Assembly (NCBI RefSeq): GCF_029840925.1
Contig: NZ_JAOCDM010000003.1
Location: forward strand, 1-64,000
Origin: Pseudomonas sp. GD03858
GTDB taxonomy: Bacteria > Pseudomonadota > Gammaproteobacteria > Pseudomonadales > Pseudomonadaceae
Length of the DNA: 64,000 bases
Reading direction: 5' to 3'
The notes under the pieces were generated by a model. The model saw only the letters and a list, made by a program, of their open reading frames with translations, did not search any database and was not told the DNA's origin. The first letter of the stretch is position 1; the number at the start of each line of letters is the position of its first letter. Of this stretch, positions 36,206 through 50,802 are shown piece by piece. The position numbers were made by a program, and so were the translations under genes.

Positions 36206-38224
36206 ATGTCTGGTAAAGAGCCGTTCGAAAGCGTGCCCATGGCCAACGATCACCCGGACCAGGCCATCAGCCTGTCCCAGGCGCTGCTGGCGCCGCGCAT
36301 CGTGATCGAGGACGCAAGCCCGGTGCTCGACGGCGGCAGCTTCGCCAGCAAGGCGGTGCGCGGCCACCAGGTCGAGGTGAGCGCCAAGGTCTACAGCGAT
36401 GGCCACGATCGCCTGGCGGTGAGCCTGTACTGGCGCCAGGCCTACAGTCGGCGCTGGCACTGCGTGGCCATGCATTCGCTCGGCAACGACCTGTGGCTGG
36501 CGGCGTTCACCCCGACCGATCTGGGCTTGCACCTGTTCAGCATCGAAGCCTGGGTCGACCCTTTCGCCACTTACTGTCATGACCTGGAGAAGAAGTACGC
36601 CGCCGGTGTGGACGTGAAGCTCGAACTGGAAGAGGGCCGGTTGCTGCTGGGCCAGGGCATCGAACGCAGCGACGGGTTGCTGCGCGAGCAGCTTGAAACC
36701 TTGCAACAGCGCCTGCCGGATTTGCCGGTGGATGACCAGGTGGCGTTGCTGCTGCACCCCGACGCGGCGCAACTGATGGCCGAGGCCGAGCACCGCAGCT
36801 ACCTCACCCGCAGCCGCGAGTTTCCCGTGGATGTCGACCGCGAGGCGGCGCTGTTCGCCAGCTGGTACGAACTGTTTCCGCGCTCGGTCACCGACGACGC
36901 GCAGCGCCACGGCACGTTTGACGATGTGCACCAGCGCCTGCCGATGATCCGCGACATGGGTTTCGACGTGCTGTACTTCCCGCCGATCCACCCCATCGGC
37001 ATGAAGCACCGCAAGGGCCGCAACAATGCCTTGCAGGCCGAGCCCGGCGATCCCGGCAGCCCCTACGCCATCGGCAGTCCCGAGGGCGGACACGACGCCA
37101 TCCATCCGCAGTTGGGCAGCCGCGAGGACTTCCGCCGCCTGGTCGCCGCCGCCGCCGAGCATGGGCTGGAGATCGCCCTGGATTTCGCCATCCAGTGCTC
37201 CCAGGACCACCCCTGGCTCACGGAGCACCCTGGCTGGTTCAGCTGGCGCCCCGACGGCAGCATCCGTTACGCCGAGAACCCGCCGAAGAAGTACCAGGAC
37301 ATCGTCAATGTCGATTTCTACGCCCCCGAATCGGTGCCGAGCTTGTGGCTGGCCTTGCGCGACGTGGTGGTCGGCTGGGTGGAGGAGGGCGTGAAGACCT
37401 TCCGCGTCGACAACCCGCACACCAAGCCGCTGCCGTTCTGGCAGTGGCTGATCGCCAATGTGCGCAGCCAGCACCCCGAGGTGATCTTCCTCGCCGAGGC
37501 CTTCACCCGCCCGGCGATGATGGCGCGCCTGGGCAAGGTCGGTTATGCCCAGAGCTACACCTACTTCACCTGGCGTAACAGCAAGCAGGAGCTGCGCGAG
37601 TACTTCGAGCAGCTCAACCAGCCGCCCTGGAGCGAGTGCTACCGGCCCAACTTCTTCGTCAATACACCGGACATCAACCCGTTCTTCCTGCAGACGTCAG
37701 GCCGTGCCGGCTTTCTCATCCGCGCCGCGTTGGCGACCATGGGCTCGGGCTTGTGGGGCATGTATTCGGGCTTCGAGCTGTGCGAAGGCACGCCGCTGCC
37801 AGGCAAGGAGGAGTACCTGGACTCGGAGAAGTACGAGATCCGCCCGCGCGATTTCACCCAACCCGGCAACATTGTCGCCGAGATCGCCCAGCTCAATCGC
37901 ATCCGCCGGCACAACCGCGCCCTGCAGACTCACCTGGGGGTGGTGTTCCTCAACTGCTGGAACGATCAGATCCTGTATTTCGCCAAGCGCACGCCCGAGC
38001 GTGACAACGTCATCCTGGTGGCCATCAGCCTCGACCCGTACAACGCCCAGGAGGCCAGTTTCGAGCTGCCGCTGTGGGAGTTGGGGCTGGACGATAGCGC
38101 CGACACCCAGGGCGAGGACCTGATGAATGGCCACCGCTGGACCTGGCATGGCAAGACCCAGTGGATGCGCATCGAGCCGTGGCACCAGCCGTTTGGTATC
38201 TGGCGCATCGAGAAGCTGCGCTAA
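36206..38224 (+). CDS. glgE: alpha-1,4-glucan:maltose-1-phosphate maltosyltransferase
   Basis: 672 residues from the ATG at 36206 (GGGGAG eight bases upstream). GH13_3: N-terminal beta domains (about 20-200), catalytic barrel with DVLYFPPIHPIG, nucleophile Asp in TFRVDNPHTKPLPFW, acid Glu in VIFLAEAFTRP, and NTPDINPFFLQT. It extends linear alpha-1,4-glucan using maltose-1-phosphate made by the maltokinase part of the next gene. First gene of glgE-treS-glgB. A REP pair separates it from treS, so the message may be processed there. Confidence 0.95.
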   Translation: MSGKEPFESVPMANDHPDQAISLSQALLAPRIVIEDASPVLDGGSFASKAVRGHQVEVSAKVYSDGHDRLAVSLYWRQAYSRRWHCVAMHSLGNDLWLAAFTPTDLGLHLFSIEAWVDPFATYCHDLEKKYAAGVDVKLELEEGRLLLGQGIERSDGLLREQLETLQQRLPDLPVDDQVALLLHPDAAQLMAEAEHRSYLTRSREFPVDVDREAALFASWYELFPRSVTDDAQRHGTFDDVHQRLPMIRDMGFDVLYFPPIHPIGMKHRKGRNNALQAEPGDPGSPYAIGSPEGGHDAIHPQLGSREDFRRLVAAAAEHGLEIALDFAIQCSQDHPWLTEHPGWFSWRPDGSIRYAENPPKKYQDIVNVDFYAPESVPSLWLALRDVVVGWVEEGVKTFRVDNPHTKPLPFWQWLIANVRSQHPEVIFLAEAFTRPAMMARLGKVGYAQSYTYFTWRNSKQELREYFEQLNQPPWSECYRPNFFVNTPDINPFFLQTSGRAGFLIRAALATMGSGLWGMYSGFELCEGTPLPGKEEYLDSEKYEIRPRDFTQPGNIVAEIAQLNRIRRHNRALQTHLGVVFLNCWNDQILYFAKRTPERDNVILVAISLDPYNAQEASFELPLWELGLDDSADTQGEDLMNGHRWTWHGKTQWMRIEPWHQPFGIWRIEKLR

Positions 38225-38229
38225 TCCCC

Positions 38230-38360
38230 TGTAGGAGCGGCCTTGCCGAGACGTCGGACCGGTCGGAAAGGGCTGCAAAGCAGCCCCGGCAATATCTGCA
38301 GCGTCGCTGAAATCCTGGGGCCGCTTCGCGCCCCTTTCGCGACACAAGGCCGCTCCTACA
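38230..38360. repeat. REP palindrome pair (TGTAGGAGCGGCC type) inside the glgE operon
   Basis: TGTAGGAGCGGCCTTGCCGAGACG on the left and CGACACAAGGCCGCTCCTACA on the right, with a further GCAGCCCC/GGGGCCGC centre. It is intergenic within a presumed operon. Confidence 0.88.
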
Positions 38361-38397
38361 GGGTGCGTGCCGAACCGGAAAATGAAAGGAGTCCCCA

Positions 38398-41715
<3,318 letters not shown>

Positions 41716-43926
41716 ATGAACGCAACCACGCGTGACAACGGCGGCCTTCGGCAACGGGACCTCGACGCCCTGGCCCGCGCCGAGCACGCCGATCCATTTG
41801 CCGTGCTCGGCCCCCATGGCGACGGCGCGGGCGGCCTGTTCGTCCGCGCCTTCCTGCCCAATGCCCTGAACGCACGACTGCTGGCGCGCGACGATGGGCA
41901 GGTGCTAGCCGAAATGGTGCAGGGCAGCGTGCCGGGGCTGTTCACCGCGCACCTCGATGAGGCACGGGCTTACCTGCTGCAGATCGGCTGGGCCGGCGGC
42001 GAGCAGGTCACCGAGGACCCTTACAGCTTCGGCCCGCAACTGGGCGACATGGACCTCTACCTGTTCGCCGAGGGCAACCACCGCGACCTGTCCGGGCGTT
42101 TCGGTGCCCAGCCGACCGTTGCCGACGGCGTCGCGGGCGTGTGCTTCTCGGTGTGGGCGCCCAACGCCCGGCGGGTCTCGGTGGTCGGCGATTTCAACAA
42201 CTGGGACGGTCGCCGCCACCCCATGCGCCTGCGCCACAGCGCCGGGGTTTGGGAGCTGTTCGTGCCCAGGCTCGGCGTGGGCGAGGCCTACAAGTTCGAA
42301 GTGCTGGGCGCGGACGGCGTGCTGCCGCTCAAGGCCGACCCCCTGGCGCGTGCCACCGAGCTGCCGCCGAGCACCGCCTCGATGGTGGCCGGCGCGCTGG
42401 CCCATGACTGGCGCGATCACGACTGGATGGCCGAGCGCGCCCAACGGCATGCCTATAGCGCGCCGCTGTCGATCTACGAGCTGCATGCCGGCTCCTGGCG
42501 CTGCGAGCAGGACGATGCCGGTGAAGTCGCGCGCTTCTACAACTGGCACGAGCTGGCCGAGCGCCTGGTGCCCTACGTGCAGGAACTGGGCTTCACCCAC
42601 ATCGAGCTGTTGCCGATCATGGAGCACCCGTTCGGCGGCTCCTGGGGCTACCAGCCGCTGTCGCTGTTCGCGCCGACCTCGCGCTATGGCAGCGCCGAGG
42701 ACTTCGCCTTCTTCGTCGATGCCTGCCACCAGGGCGGCATCGGCGTGATCCTCGATTGGGTGCCGGCGCATTTCCCCACCGACGAGCATGGCCTGGCGCG
42801 GTTCGATGGCACCGCCCTGTACGAGTACGACAACCCGCTCGAAGGCTTCCACCAGGACTGGAACACGCTGATCTACAACCTCGGCCGCAACGAGGTGCGC
42901 GGCTTCATGCTGGCCTCGGCGCTGTACTGGCTCAAGCACTTCCACATCGACGGCCTGCGCGTGGACGCGGTGGCCTCGATGCTCTACCGCGACTATTCGC
43001 GCAAGGCCGGCGAATGGGTGCCCAACCGCCATGGCGGACGCGAGAACCTCGAGGCCATCGACTTCATCCGCCACCTCAATGGCGTTGCCGCCCATGAAGC
43101 GCCGGGCGCGCTGATCATCGCCGAAGAGTCCACCGCCTGGCCCGGGGTCAGCCAGCCGGCGCAGCAGGGCGGCCTGGGCTTTGCCTACAAGTGGAACATG
43201 GGCTGGATGCACGACACCTTGCATTACATCCAGAACGACCCGATCCACCGCACCTATCATCACAACGAGATGAGTTTCGGGCTGATCTACGCGTACTCCG
43301 AGCACTTCATCCTGCCCATCTCCCACGACGAGGTGGTGCACGGCAAGCATTCGCTGATCGACAAGATGCCGGGCGACCGCTGGCAGAAGTTCGCCAACCT
43401 GCGGGCGTACCTGGCGTTCATGTGGACCCACCCCGGCAAGAAGTTGCTGTTCATGGGCTGCGAGTTCGGCCAGTGGCGCGAGTGGAACCACGACCAGCAG
43501 CTGGACTGGTACCTGCTGCAGTACCCCGAGCACCAGGGCGTGCAGAAACTGGTGGCCGACCTCAACCGGCTGTACCGCGAGCTGCCCGCGCTGCACGAGC
43601 AGGACTGCCAGGCCCAGGGCTTCCAGTGGCTGATCGGCGATGACGCGCACAACAGCGTGTATGCCTGGCTGCGTTGGAGCAGCCAGGGCGAGCCGTTGCT
43701 GGTGGTGGCCAACTTCACCCCGGTGCCGCGCGAGGGCTATCGGATCGGCGTGCCGTTCGGCGAACAGTGGGTGGAGCTGCTCAACAGCGATGCCGGGCTG
43801 TATGCCGGGTCGAACGTGGGCAATCTCGGCGCGCTGGCCAGCGACGAGATCGCCAGCCATGGTCAGCCGCTGTCGCTGGCGCTGAACCTGCCGCCGTTGG
43901 GGGTGCTGGTGATGAAGCCGGCGTGA
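41716..43926 (+). CDS. glgB: 1,4-alpha-glucan branching enzyme
   Basis: 736 residues, full length: two N-terminal beta-sandwich (CBM48-like) regions (about 20-110 and 125-215), then the GH13_9 barrel with nucleophile Asp in [15 protein letters not shown], Glu in [12 protein letters not shown], and [14 protein letters not shown]. It introduces alpha-1,6 branches in the glucan made by GlgE or GlgA. The ATG follows the treS stop without a gap, so co-translation is likely. A REP unit follows the stop. Confidence 0.96.
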   Translation: MNATTRDNGGLRQRDLDALARAEHADPFAVLGPHGDGAGGLFVRAFLPNALNARLLARDDGQVLAEMVQGSVPGLFTAHLDEARAYLLQIGWAGGEQVTEDPYSFGPQLGDMDLYLFAEGNHRDLSGRFGAQPTVADGVAGVCFSVWAPNARRVSVVGDFNNWDGRRHPMRLRHSAGVWELFVPRLGVGEAYKFEVLGADGVLPLKADPLARATELPPSTASMVAGALAHDWRDHDWMAERAQRHAYSAPLSIYELHAGSWRCEQDDAGEVARFYNWHELAERLVPYVQELGFTHIELLPIMEHPFGGSWGYQPLSLFAPTSRYGSAEDFAFFVDACHQGGIGVILDWVPAHFPTDEHGLARFDGTALYEYDNPLEGFHQDWNTLIYNLGRNEVRGFMLASALYWLKHFHIDGLRVDAVASMLYRDYSRKAGEWVPNRHGGRENLEAIDFIRHLNGVAAHEAPGALIIAEESTAWPGVSQPAQQGGLGFAYKWNMGWMHDTLHYIQNDPIHRTYHHNEMSFGLIYAYSEHFILPISHDEVVHGKHSLIDKMPGDRWQKFANLRAYLAFMWTHPGKKLLFMGCEFGQWREWNHDQQLDWYLLQYPEHQGVQKLVADLNRLYRELPALHEQDCQAQGFQWLIGDDAHNSVYAWLRWSSQGEPLLVVANFTPVPREGYRIGVPFGEQWVELLNSDAGLYAGSNVGNLGALASDEIASHGQPLSLALNLPPLGVLVMKPA

Positions 43927-43942
43927 CTGGCTTTTCTCTCGC

Positions 43943-43993
43943 CTGTAGGAGCGGCCTTGCGGCCCTTTCGCGACACAAGGCCGCTCCTACAGA
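43943..43993. repeat. REP palindrome (TGTAGGAGCGGCC type)
   Basis: Compact inverted pair CCTGTAGGAGCGGCCTTG and CAAGGCCGCTCCTACAG, between convergent glgB and the beta-barrel gene. Confidence 0.88.
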
Positions 43994-44013
43994 GGACGGT
44001 GGTTGCTGATGAT

Positions 44014-45090
44014 CTACCAACGCATCCTGACCCCCAAACTGCCGATCAGCCCGTTGAGATCATTGTCATCCACGTCGGTGCTGTAGTCGGCGCTGACGAA
44101 CAGCGCGACATTCGGCGTGACCCGTGCCACCAGCCCCAAGCCCAGGTCCACTGAAGTGGAGCTGCGCGAGCTGGAGATCTTGTCCACCTGGTCGAGCTTG
44201 ACCACGTCGCCATCGCTGAAGTCGTACCACACGTTGGTGCGCACGTAGGGTTCGATCGGCATGCCTTTCACTTCATAGCGCGCCGACAGTTTCGCACCGA
44301 CCCGACCGCTCCAGCTCGGCTGGCTGTCGAACGCCTGCAGGGTTTCCTCCTGCACCTGGCTGCCGGGGAAGAACTGCTGGTTGATCAACTGCGCCTGGGG
44401 CTCGATCACCCAGCCGCCGCCCAGGCCGATGGGGTAGCCACCCTCCACCGAGAAGGTCATCGCATGGCCGCTGTCGTCCACCCGCTGTCCGGCCTGGGAG
44501 CGGCCGTTGACGTCGATGCGCGTGCCCATGGCCACGGCGTCCACGTGCCAGCCCTGTTCGTGGGTCATGCTCCAGTACACGCCCAGGCTCTCGCCGCTGA
44601 GGTTGACCGCGTTACGCTGCTTGTCACCGAGCAGCGGGCGCATGCCGTTGAAGCTGCTCTGCAGGTTGTTGTGACCGACGAAGATCCCGGCGCGGTGTAC
44701 ATTGCCAGCGGCGGTTTCCCGCACGAACAAGTCGGGGCCGATCATCAATTGCTGGCTGGGGGCCTCGAGCTGGGCGGGTGGCAAGGCTCCCGAGCGTGGG
44801 GCGCCGGGGAAGAACTGTGACCACTGGCTGGCGATCAGGTCCGGGGCGAGCGGGCCGTGGCGCTCGCCCATGCGTTCGGAAAAGGCGCTGAGCATGCCTT
44901 GGTTCAAGCCGCTGACACTCAGCGGCTCGAGCGATAGTCGCTGCACCTCGGGCTGTTCCATGAAGCGGGCGAAGGGCTCGCTTTGCTCTAGTTCGAACGC
45001 GAAAGTTTCCACCGGGGTTGCCAGGAGCAGCGACGTGGAAACCGCGCAAAAAAAAGCATCGAAGCGCGAGGGATTCGAGGGGCTTTTCAT
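44014..45090 (-). CDS. autotransporter-type outer-membrane beta-barrel protein without passenger
   Basis: 358 residues from the ATG at 45090 (AGGAG seven bases upstream). Signal-like N-terminus (DAFFCAVSTSLLLATPVETFAF). Residues about 120-358 form an autotransporter beta-barrel pattern with alternating strands (GHNNLQSSFNGM, WVIEPQAQLINQQFF, GLGLVARVTPNVALFVSADYS) and the terminal aromatic RMRW needed for BAM insertion. The short region before the barrel (about 90 residues) is too small for a normal passenger. Role unknown. A TTGACG-N17-TTAGCT promoter-like pair lies about 190 bases upstream. Confidence 0.75.
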   Translation of the reverse strand: MKSPSNPSRFDAFFCAVSTSLLLATPVETFAFELEQSEPFARFMEQPEVQRLSLEPLSVSGLNQGMLSAFSERMGERHGPLAPDLIASQWSQFFPGAPRSGALPPAQLEAPSQQLMIGPDLFVRETAAGNVHRAGIFVGHNNLQSSFNGMRPLLGDKQRNAVNLSGESLGVYWSMTHEQGWHVDAVAMGTRIDVNGRSQAGQRVDDSGHAMTFSVEGGYPIGLGGGWVIEPQAQLINQQFFPGSQVQEETLQAFDSQPSWSGRVGAKLSARYEVKGMPIEPYVRTNVWYDFSDGDVVKLDQVDKISSSRSSTSVDLGLGLVARVTPNVALFVSADYSTDVDDNDLNGLIGSLGVRMRW

Positions 45091-45481
45091 GGCGGATCTC
45101 CTGTTGTTGTGAGTTGAACAGCCGAGGACCTGGCCTGGTGTCACGAGCTGTACGACGCAAACAGGGGGCGACCCAAACCAGCGCGCCAGCCTCGTCGGGC
45201 GCGCACGAAGGCGCGAGCTAGAGGGCCCGGCACGAATTTTTACTGTGTTGGTTCTGTTCAGCTAAGGAGACGCCGGCGCTTGCGTCAAGAAAGCGTGAAG
45301 AAGTCGATAATGGCTTGTTGAGTTAATCAACTTGTTGAATTTGATTGGTTTTGTTCTTTGCATATCAAGAACGGTGCTTTGCCGCTTCGCGGCTATGCCG
45401 AATCGTTGCTACAGGTGCCTGCAAACCCGTCATCTTCACGGCTGAACCCGCGCCCGGAGGCGCGGGGAGACGGGTTCTGGA
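45091..45481. other. non-coding gap between the beta-barrel gene and glgX
   Basis: I see no gene here. It contains a weak sigma70-like pair for the beta-barrel gene (minus strand TTGACG at 45283-45288 and TTAGCT at 45260-45265, 17-base spacer), an AT-rich stretch with GTTGAGTTAATCAAC near 45318, and a nested hairpin near glgX listed separately. Confidence 0.6.
45424..45476 (-). terminator. nested hairpin after glgX
   Basis: Outer arms AACCCGTC/GACGGGTT and an inner perfect eight-pair stem CCCGCGCC/GGCGCGGG, starting six bases past the glgX stop. There is no T-run, so it may be a Rho-linked or mRNA-end-protecting structure. Confidence 0.5.
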
Positions 45482-47635
<2,154 letters not shown>

Positions 47636-47680
47636 GGCGGTCCTCGTGGTCCGGTGAGTTGCTTGGGTGATAATGCGCGC

Positions 47681-47761
47681 CTCTTCGCGGGTAAACCCGC
47701 TCCCACAGGGGAGTTGCATGCACTTGTGGGAGCGGGTTTACCCGCGAAGAGGCCGGTGCGG
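47681..47761. repeat. REP palindrome (CTCTTCGCGGGTAAACCCGCTCCCACA type)
   Basis: Perfect inverted 27-base arms around a 27-base centre, between glgX and the DUF2934 gene. It ends three bases before the DUF2934 stop codon. Confidence 0.92.
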
Positions 47762-47764
47762 CAA

Positions 47765-48007
47765 TCAGCCGGCAGCGGGCTTCTTCACCGCCCGCGGTTT
47801 CTTGGCTGCCACCGGTTTCTCCGCCGGCGCCGCTACCTTCGGCTTGGCCGCCGCCTTCTTGCGCGGCGCGGCCTTGGGCGCCAGTGCCTCGGCCTCGGCC
47901 AGCTTGCGCGCCATTTCCCAATGACGGTCCTCCTGGCCCGCCGGCTTACCCTCCGACTCCCAGATCTGATAGGCGAACTCGCGAATACGCTTTTCTTCGA
48001 CACTCAT
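47765..48007 (-). CDS. DUF2934 protein with a lysine/alanine/proline-rich tail
   Basis: 80 residues. Residues 1-42 match DUF2934 (EKRIREFAYQIWESEGKP, then HWEMARKLAEAEAL). Residues 43-80 are a low-complexity basic tail of K, A, P and V (KKAAAKPKVAAPAEKPVAAKK) resembling histone H1 tails or AlgP-type repeats. The tail suggests nucleic-acid or polyanion binding; this is inferred from composition only. It sits 20 bases after treY on the same transcript, inside the trehalose operon. Confidence 0.85.
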   Translation of the reverse strand: MSVEEKRIREFAYQIWESEGKPAGQEDRHWEMARKLAEAEALAPKAAPRKKAAAKPKVAAPAEKPVAAKKPRAVKKPAAG

Positions 48008-48027
48008 CTCGACGCTCCTGAATGCAG

Positions 48028-50802
48028 TTAGGCATGTTCAATCAACACATTGACCGGAAACTCCATCAGCACGGTGCTCAACATCAGCTCCCTTGAAGGG
48101 GTGACAGCACCGCCGCCGAAAAGTCCCGAGCAGTTGGCAGGCGACAAGGCAAACGGCAGGACAAGCCGGGTATCGTCCCAGTTCTGTGCCGGGATCAACG
48201 GGGTGGCGGCCGGGCCCAGCAGGGCGCTGGCCAGCCGCGGTACGACGATGATGGCGCGGGTGTCCTCGCCCAGGCGGGCGAAGGCCAGCACCTTGTCGGC
48301 ATGGCGCCCGCGCACGGTGAGTGGCAGGTAGGCGCCACGCTGGAACAGTTCGGGGTGGGCCTGGCGGGCGTCCAGCACCCGGGCCACCAGGGCTTGCTTG
48401 AGGCGGCCGTCGCGCCAGTGGGCGAGCAGCTCGGCCAGGGGCGTGGCGTCGTCCAGGCTGGCCCGTCTGGCAGGGTAGTCCACCGGGCGGCGGTTGTCCG
48501 GGTCGACCAGGGACAAGTCCCAGTACTCGTTGCCCTGGTACAGGTCCGGCACGCCGGGCGTGGTCATGCGCAACAGGCACTGCACCAGGCCGTTCAAGGC
48601 GCCGGGGCAGGCCAGGCGGCGCGCCGCCTCGTGCAGGGACTGGCGCAGCTGCTGGTTCTCGTCGTCCAGCAGCAAGCCGTCGACATAGGCCGCGCAGGCC
48701 TGCTCGTAGCGTTCGTTCGGCGCGGCCCAGCTGCTGCGCAGCTTGGCTTCGCGCAGCGCCTTGCGCTGCCATTGGCGGATGCGCTCGGCATAGACGCGCA
48801 GGGCCGCAGGGTCATGCGGGTCGAGGGTCAGCGGCCAGCTGCCGAGCAGGGTCTGCAACAGCAGCAGTTCGTCGGCGGGGCTGGGGGCGTCGCCATCGTC
48901 GAGTGTTTCGCGCAGCGGCGCGGCCAGTTCACGCCAATGCTCGACACGGCTGGCCAGCCAAGGGCCATGCTCGCTGAGCACCGCCAGCCGCGCCCGGCAG
49001 TCCTCGCCGCGCTTGTGGTCGTGGGTGGCGGTGGCCAGCAGGTTGTCGGGGAAGTCGCGCAGGCGGCGCTGGGCTTCGTTGTGGAACCAGGAGGCATCGG
49101 CACTGAAGCGCTCAGCGTCGAAGCCCACATCGTTGCGCGACAGCAGACGGGCCGAACGATAGAACGCGGTGTCCTCGACGGCCTTGGCGGCACTGGGCGC
49201 GGTCAGTTGCTGGAAACGCACACAGGCATGGCGCAGGTGCTTGCGTGGCCGGCCTGGTGGCAGCTGGCGCCACGGCTGGCCACCGAGCCAGCGTTCGAGC
49301 TGATCGATCAGGGGCCGGTCGGCTTCCCCCAGTGACTGCCGCGCACCGGCCAGCGCCTGCTGGAAGAACGCTTCGTCCTCGGCGGGGCGACCGCAGGCAT
49401 TGATGTAGGTGCGGTACACCGGATAGTGCTCGACCAACGCCTGCAACGCCCGGCGAATGGCACCGAGGGTGAGATCGCGGCTCATCAGGTCGTCGCGGGC
49501 TACCTGCAGCAGGGCCTGGGCCACGGATTCGCAGTCGCCGGCCAGGCTGGCGTTGAGCACCAGGTGGCGGGCCAGGCGCACCTCCTCGGGGAACGCGGGG
49601 CGTTCGCTGACGTCACTCCACAGTTCGCCCAGCGATATTTCGCCGGCGGGGTTGTGCTGCAGCAGCGACACCTGATTCATGAACTCGTAGCCGGTGGTGC
49701 CGTCGGTAAGCCAGTCGCGATGCAGGTGTTCGTCGGTGCCGAGGATTTTCTCCACGTAGATCGGGAAGTGTGCCAGCGCCCCGGCCAGTGGCCGGCGCGC
49801 CAGCAACGAGTCGACCCGCCGACGCAGGTTGCGGCAATAGCGGCGCGGGTCGGCCAGGCCGTCGATATGGTCGATGCGCAGGCCGTCGACCAGGCCGCGC
49901 TCGATCAGCTCGAACAGCTTGGCGTGGGTGGCCTCGAACACCACCGCGCGCTCCACGCGCAGGCCGCCGAGTTCGTTGATGTCGAAGAAGCGCCGCCAGT
50001 TGATGTCGTCGGCGGCGGTGCGCCAGCTCGCCAGGCGATAGGTCTGCCGCTCCAGCAGCAGGTGCAGGCGCTTGAAGCCGTCATCAATGCGGCTGTCGAA
50101 GGCGGCGAGGGCGCCTTGCAGGTCTGCGCCGCTGGCGGCCAGGCGCGCCAGCTCACGGTGCAGTGGTTGGGCCTCGGTCAGAGGGTCGCTGGCCTCGCCG
50201 AGGGCGCTGAAGCGCGCGGCCAATGCCAGCAGGCGCGGATCCTCGGCCTGGTCGAGGATGCGCCCGTAGTCCAGCGGGCAGATCGGGAAGCGGTGATCGT
50301 GGTGGGCTACCTCGAAACGCCCCTGTTGCGCGTCGAACGTCAGTGGAATCTCGCCGTTCTGCAAGGCCAGGCCATAGTCGCTGCCGAGGAACGGCAACAG
50401 CAGCTGGCCGGCCAGCAACGGGTCGCTGGAGTGCCACTGGATATCGAAGAATTCCGCATAGGGGCTGCGCCGGCCCCAGGCCAGCAGGCTCTGCCACCAG
50501 GGATTGTCGGCGCCGCCCACGGCCATGTGGTTGGACACGGTGTCGAGGATCAGCCCCATGCCATGTTGGCGCAGGGCGGCCACCAGGCGTTCGAGCGCCG
50601 CCTCGCCGCCAAGCTCGGGGTTGACCCGGGTCGGGTCGACCACGTCGTAGCCATGCCGGGAGCCTGCGCGGGCGGCGAGGATCGGCGAGGCGTAGAGGTG
50701 GCTGATGCCCAGGCGAGCGAAGTAGGGCACCAGCGGCACCGCGTCATCGAGGGTGAAGTCGCTGTGCAGTTGCAGGCGCAGGGTGGCGGTCAACGGTTTC
50801 AT
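48028..50802 (-). CDS. treY: malto-oligosyltrehalose synthase TreY
   Basis: 924 residues from the ATG at 50802, which overlaps the malQ stop (ATGA). GH13_26 barrel: LRLQLHSDFTLDDAVPLVPY, HGYDVVDPTRVNPELGG, TVSNHMA, nucleophile region GLRIDHIDGLADP, IYVEKIL, TGYEFMNQV, and the C-terminal TPGVPDLYQGNEYWDLSLVDPDNRRPVD. It turns the reducing-end linkage of a malto-oligosaccharide into alpha,alpha-1,1, producing the substrate of TreZ. A longer upstream open frame is an antisense/alternate-frame artefact over malQ. Confidence 0.95.
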   Translation of the reverse strand: MKPLTATLRLQLHSDFTLDDAVPLVPYFARLGISHLYASPILAARAGSRHGYDVVDPTRVNPELGGEAALERLVAALRQHGMGLILDTVSNHMAVGGADNPWWQSLLAWGRRSPYAEFFDIQWHSSDPLLAGQLLLPFLGSDYGLALQNGEIPLTFDAQQGRFEVAHHDHRFPICPLDYGRILDQAEDPRLLALAARFSALGEASDPLTEAQPLHRELARLAASGADLQGALAAFDSRIDDGFKRLHLLLERQTYRLASWRTAADDINWRRFFDINELGGLRVERAVVFEATHAKLFELIERGLVDGLRIDHIDGLADPRRYCRNLRRRVDSLLARRPLAGALAHFPIYVEKILGTDEHLHRDWLTDGTTGYEFMNQVSLLQHNPAGEISLGELWSDVSERPAFPEEVRLARHLVLNASLAGDCESVAQALLQVARDDLMSRDLTLGAIRRALQALVEHYPVYRTYINACGRPAEDEAFFQQALAGARQSLGEADRPLIDQLERWLGGQPWRQLPPGRPRKHLRHACVRFQQLTAPSAAKAVEDTAFYRSARLLSRNDVGFDAERFSADASWFHNEAQRRLRDFPDNLLATATHDHKRGEDCRARLAVLSEHGPWLASRVEHWRELAAPLRETLDDGDAPSPADELLLLQTLLGSWPLTLDPHDPAALRVYAERIRQWQRKALREAKLRSSWAAPNERYEQACAAYVDGLLLDDENQQLRQSLHEAARRLACPGALNGLVQCLLRMTTPGVPDLYQGNEYWDLSLVDPDNRRPVDYPARRASLDDATPLAELLAHWRDGRLKQALVARVLDARQAHPELFQRGAYLPLTVRGRHADKVLAFARLGEDTRAIIVVPRLASALLGPAATPLIPAQNWDDTRLVLPFALSPANCSGLFGGGAVTPSRELMLSTVLMEFPVNVLIEHA

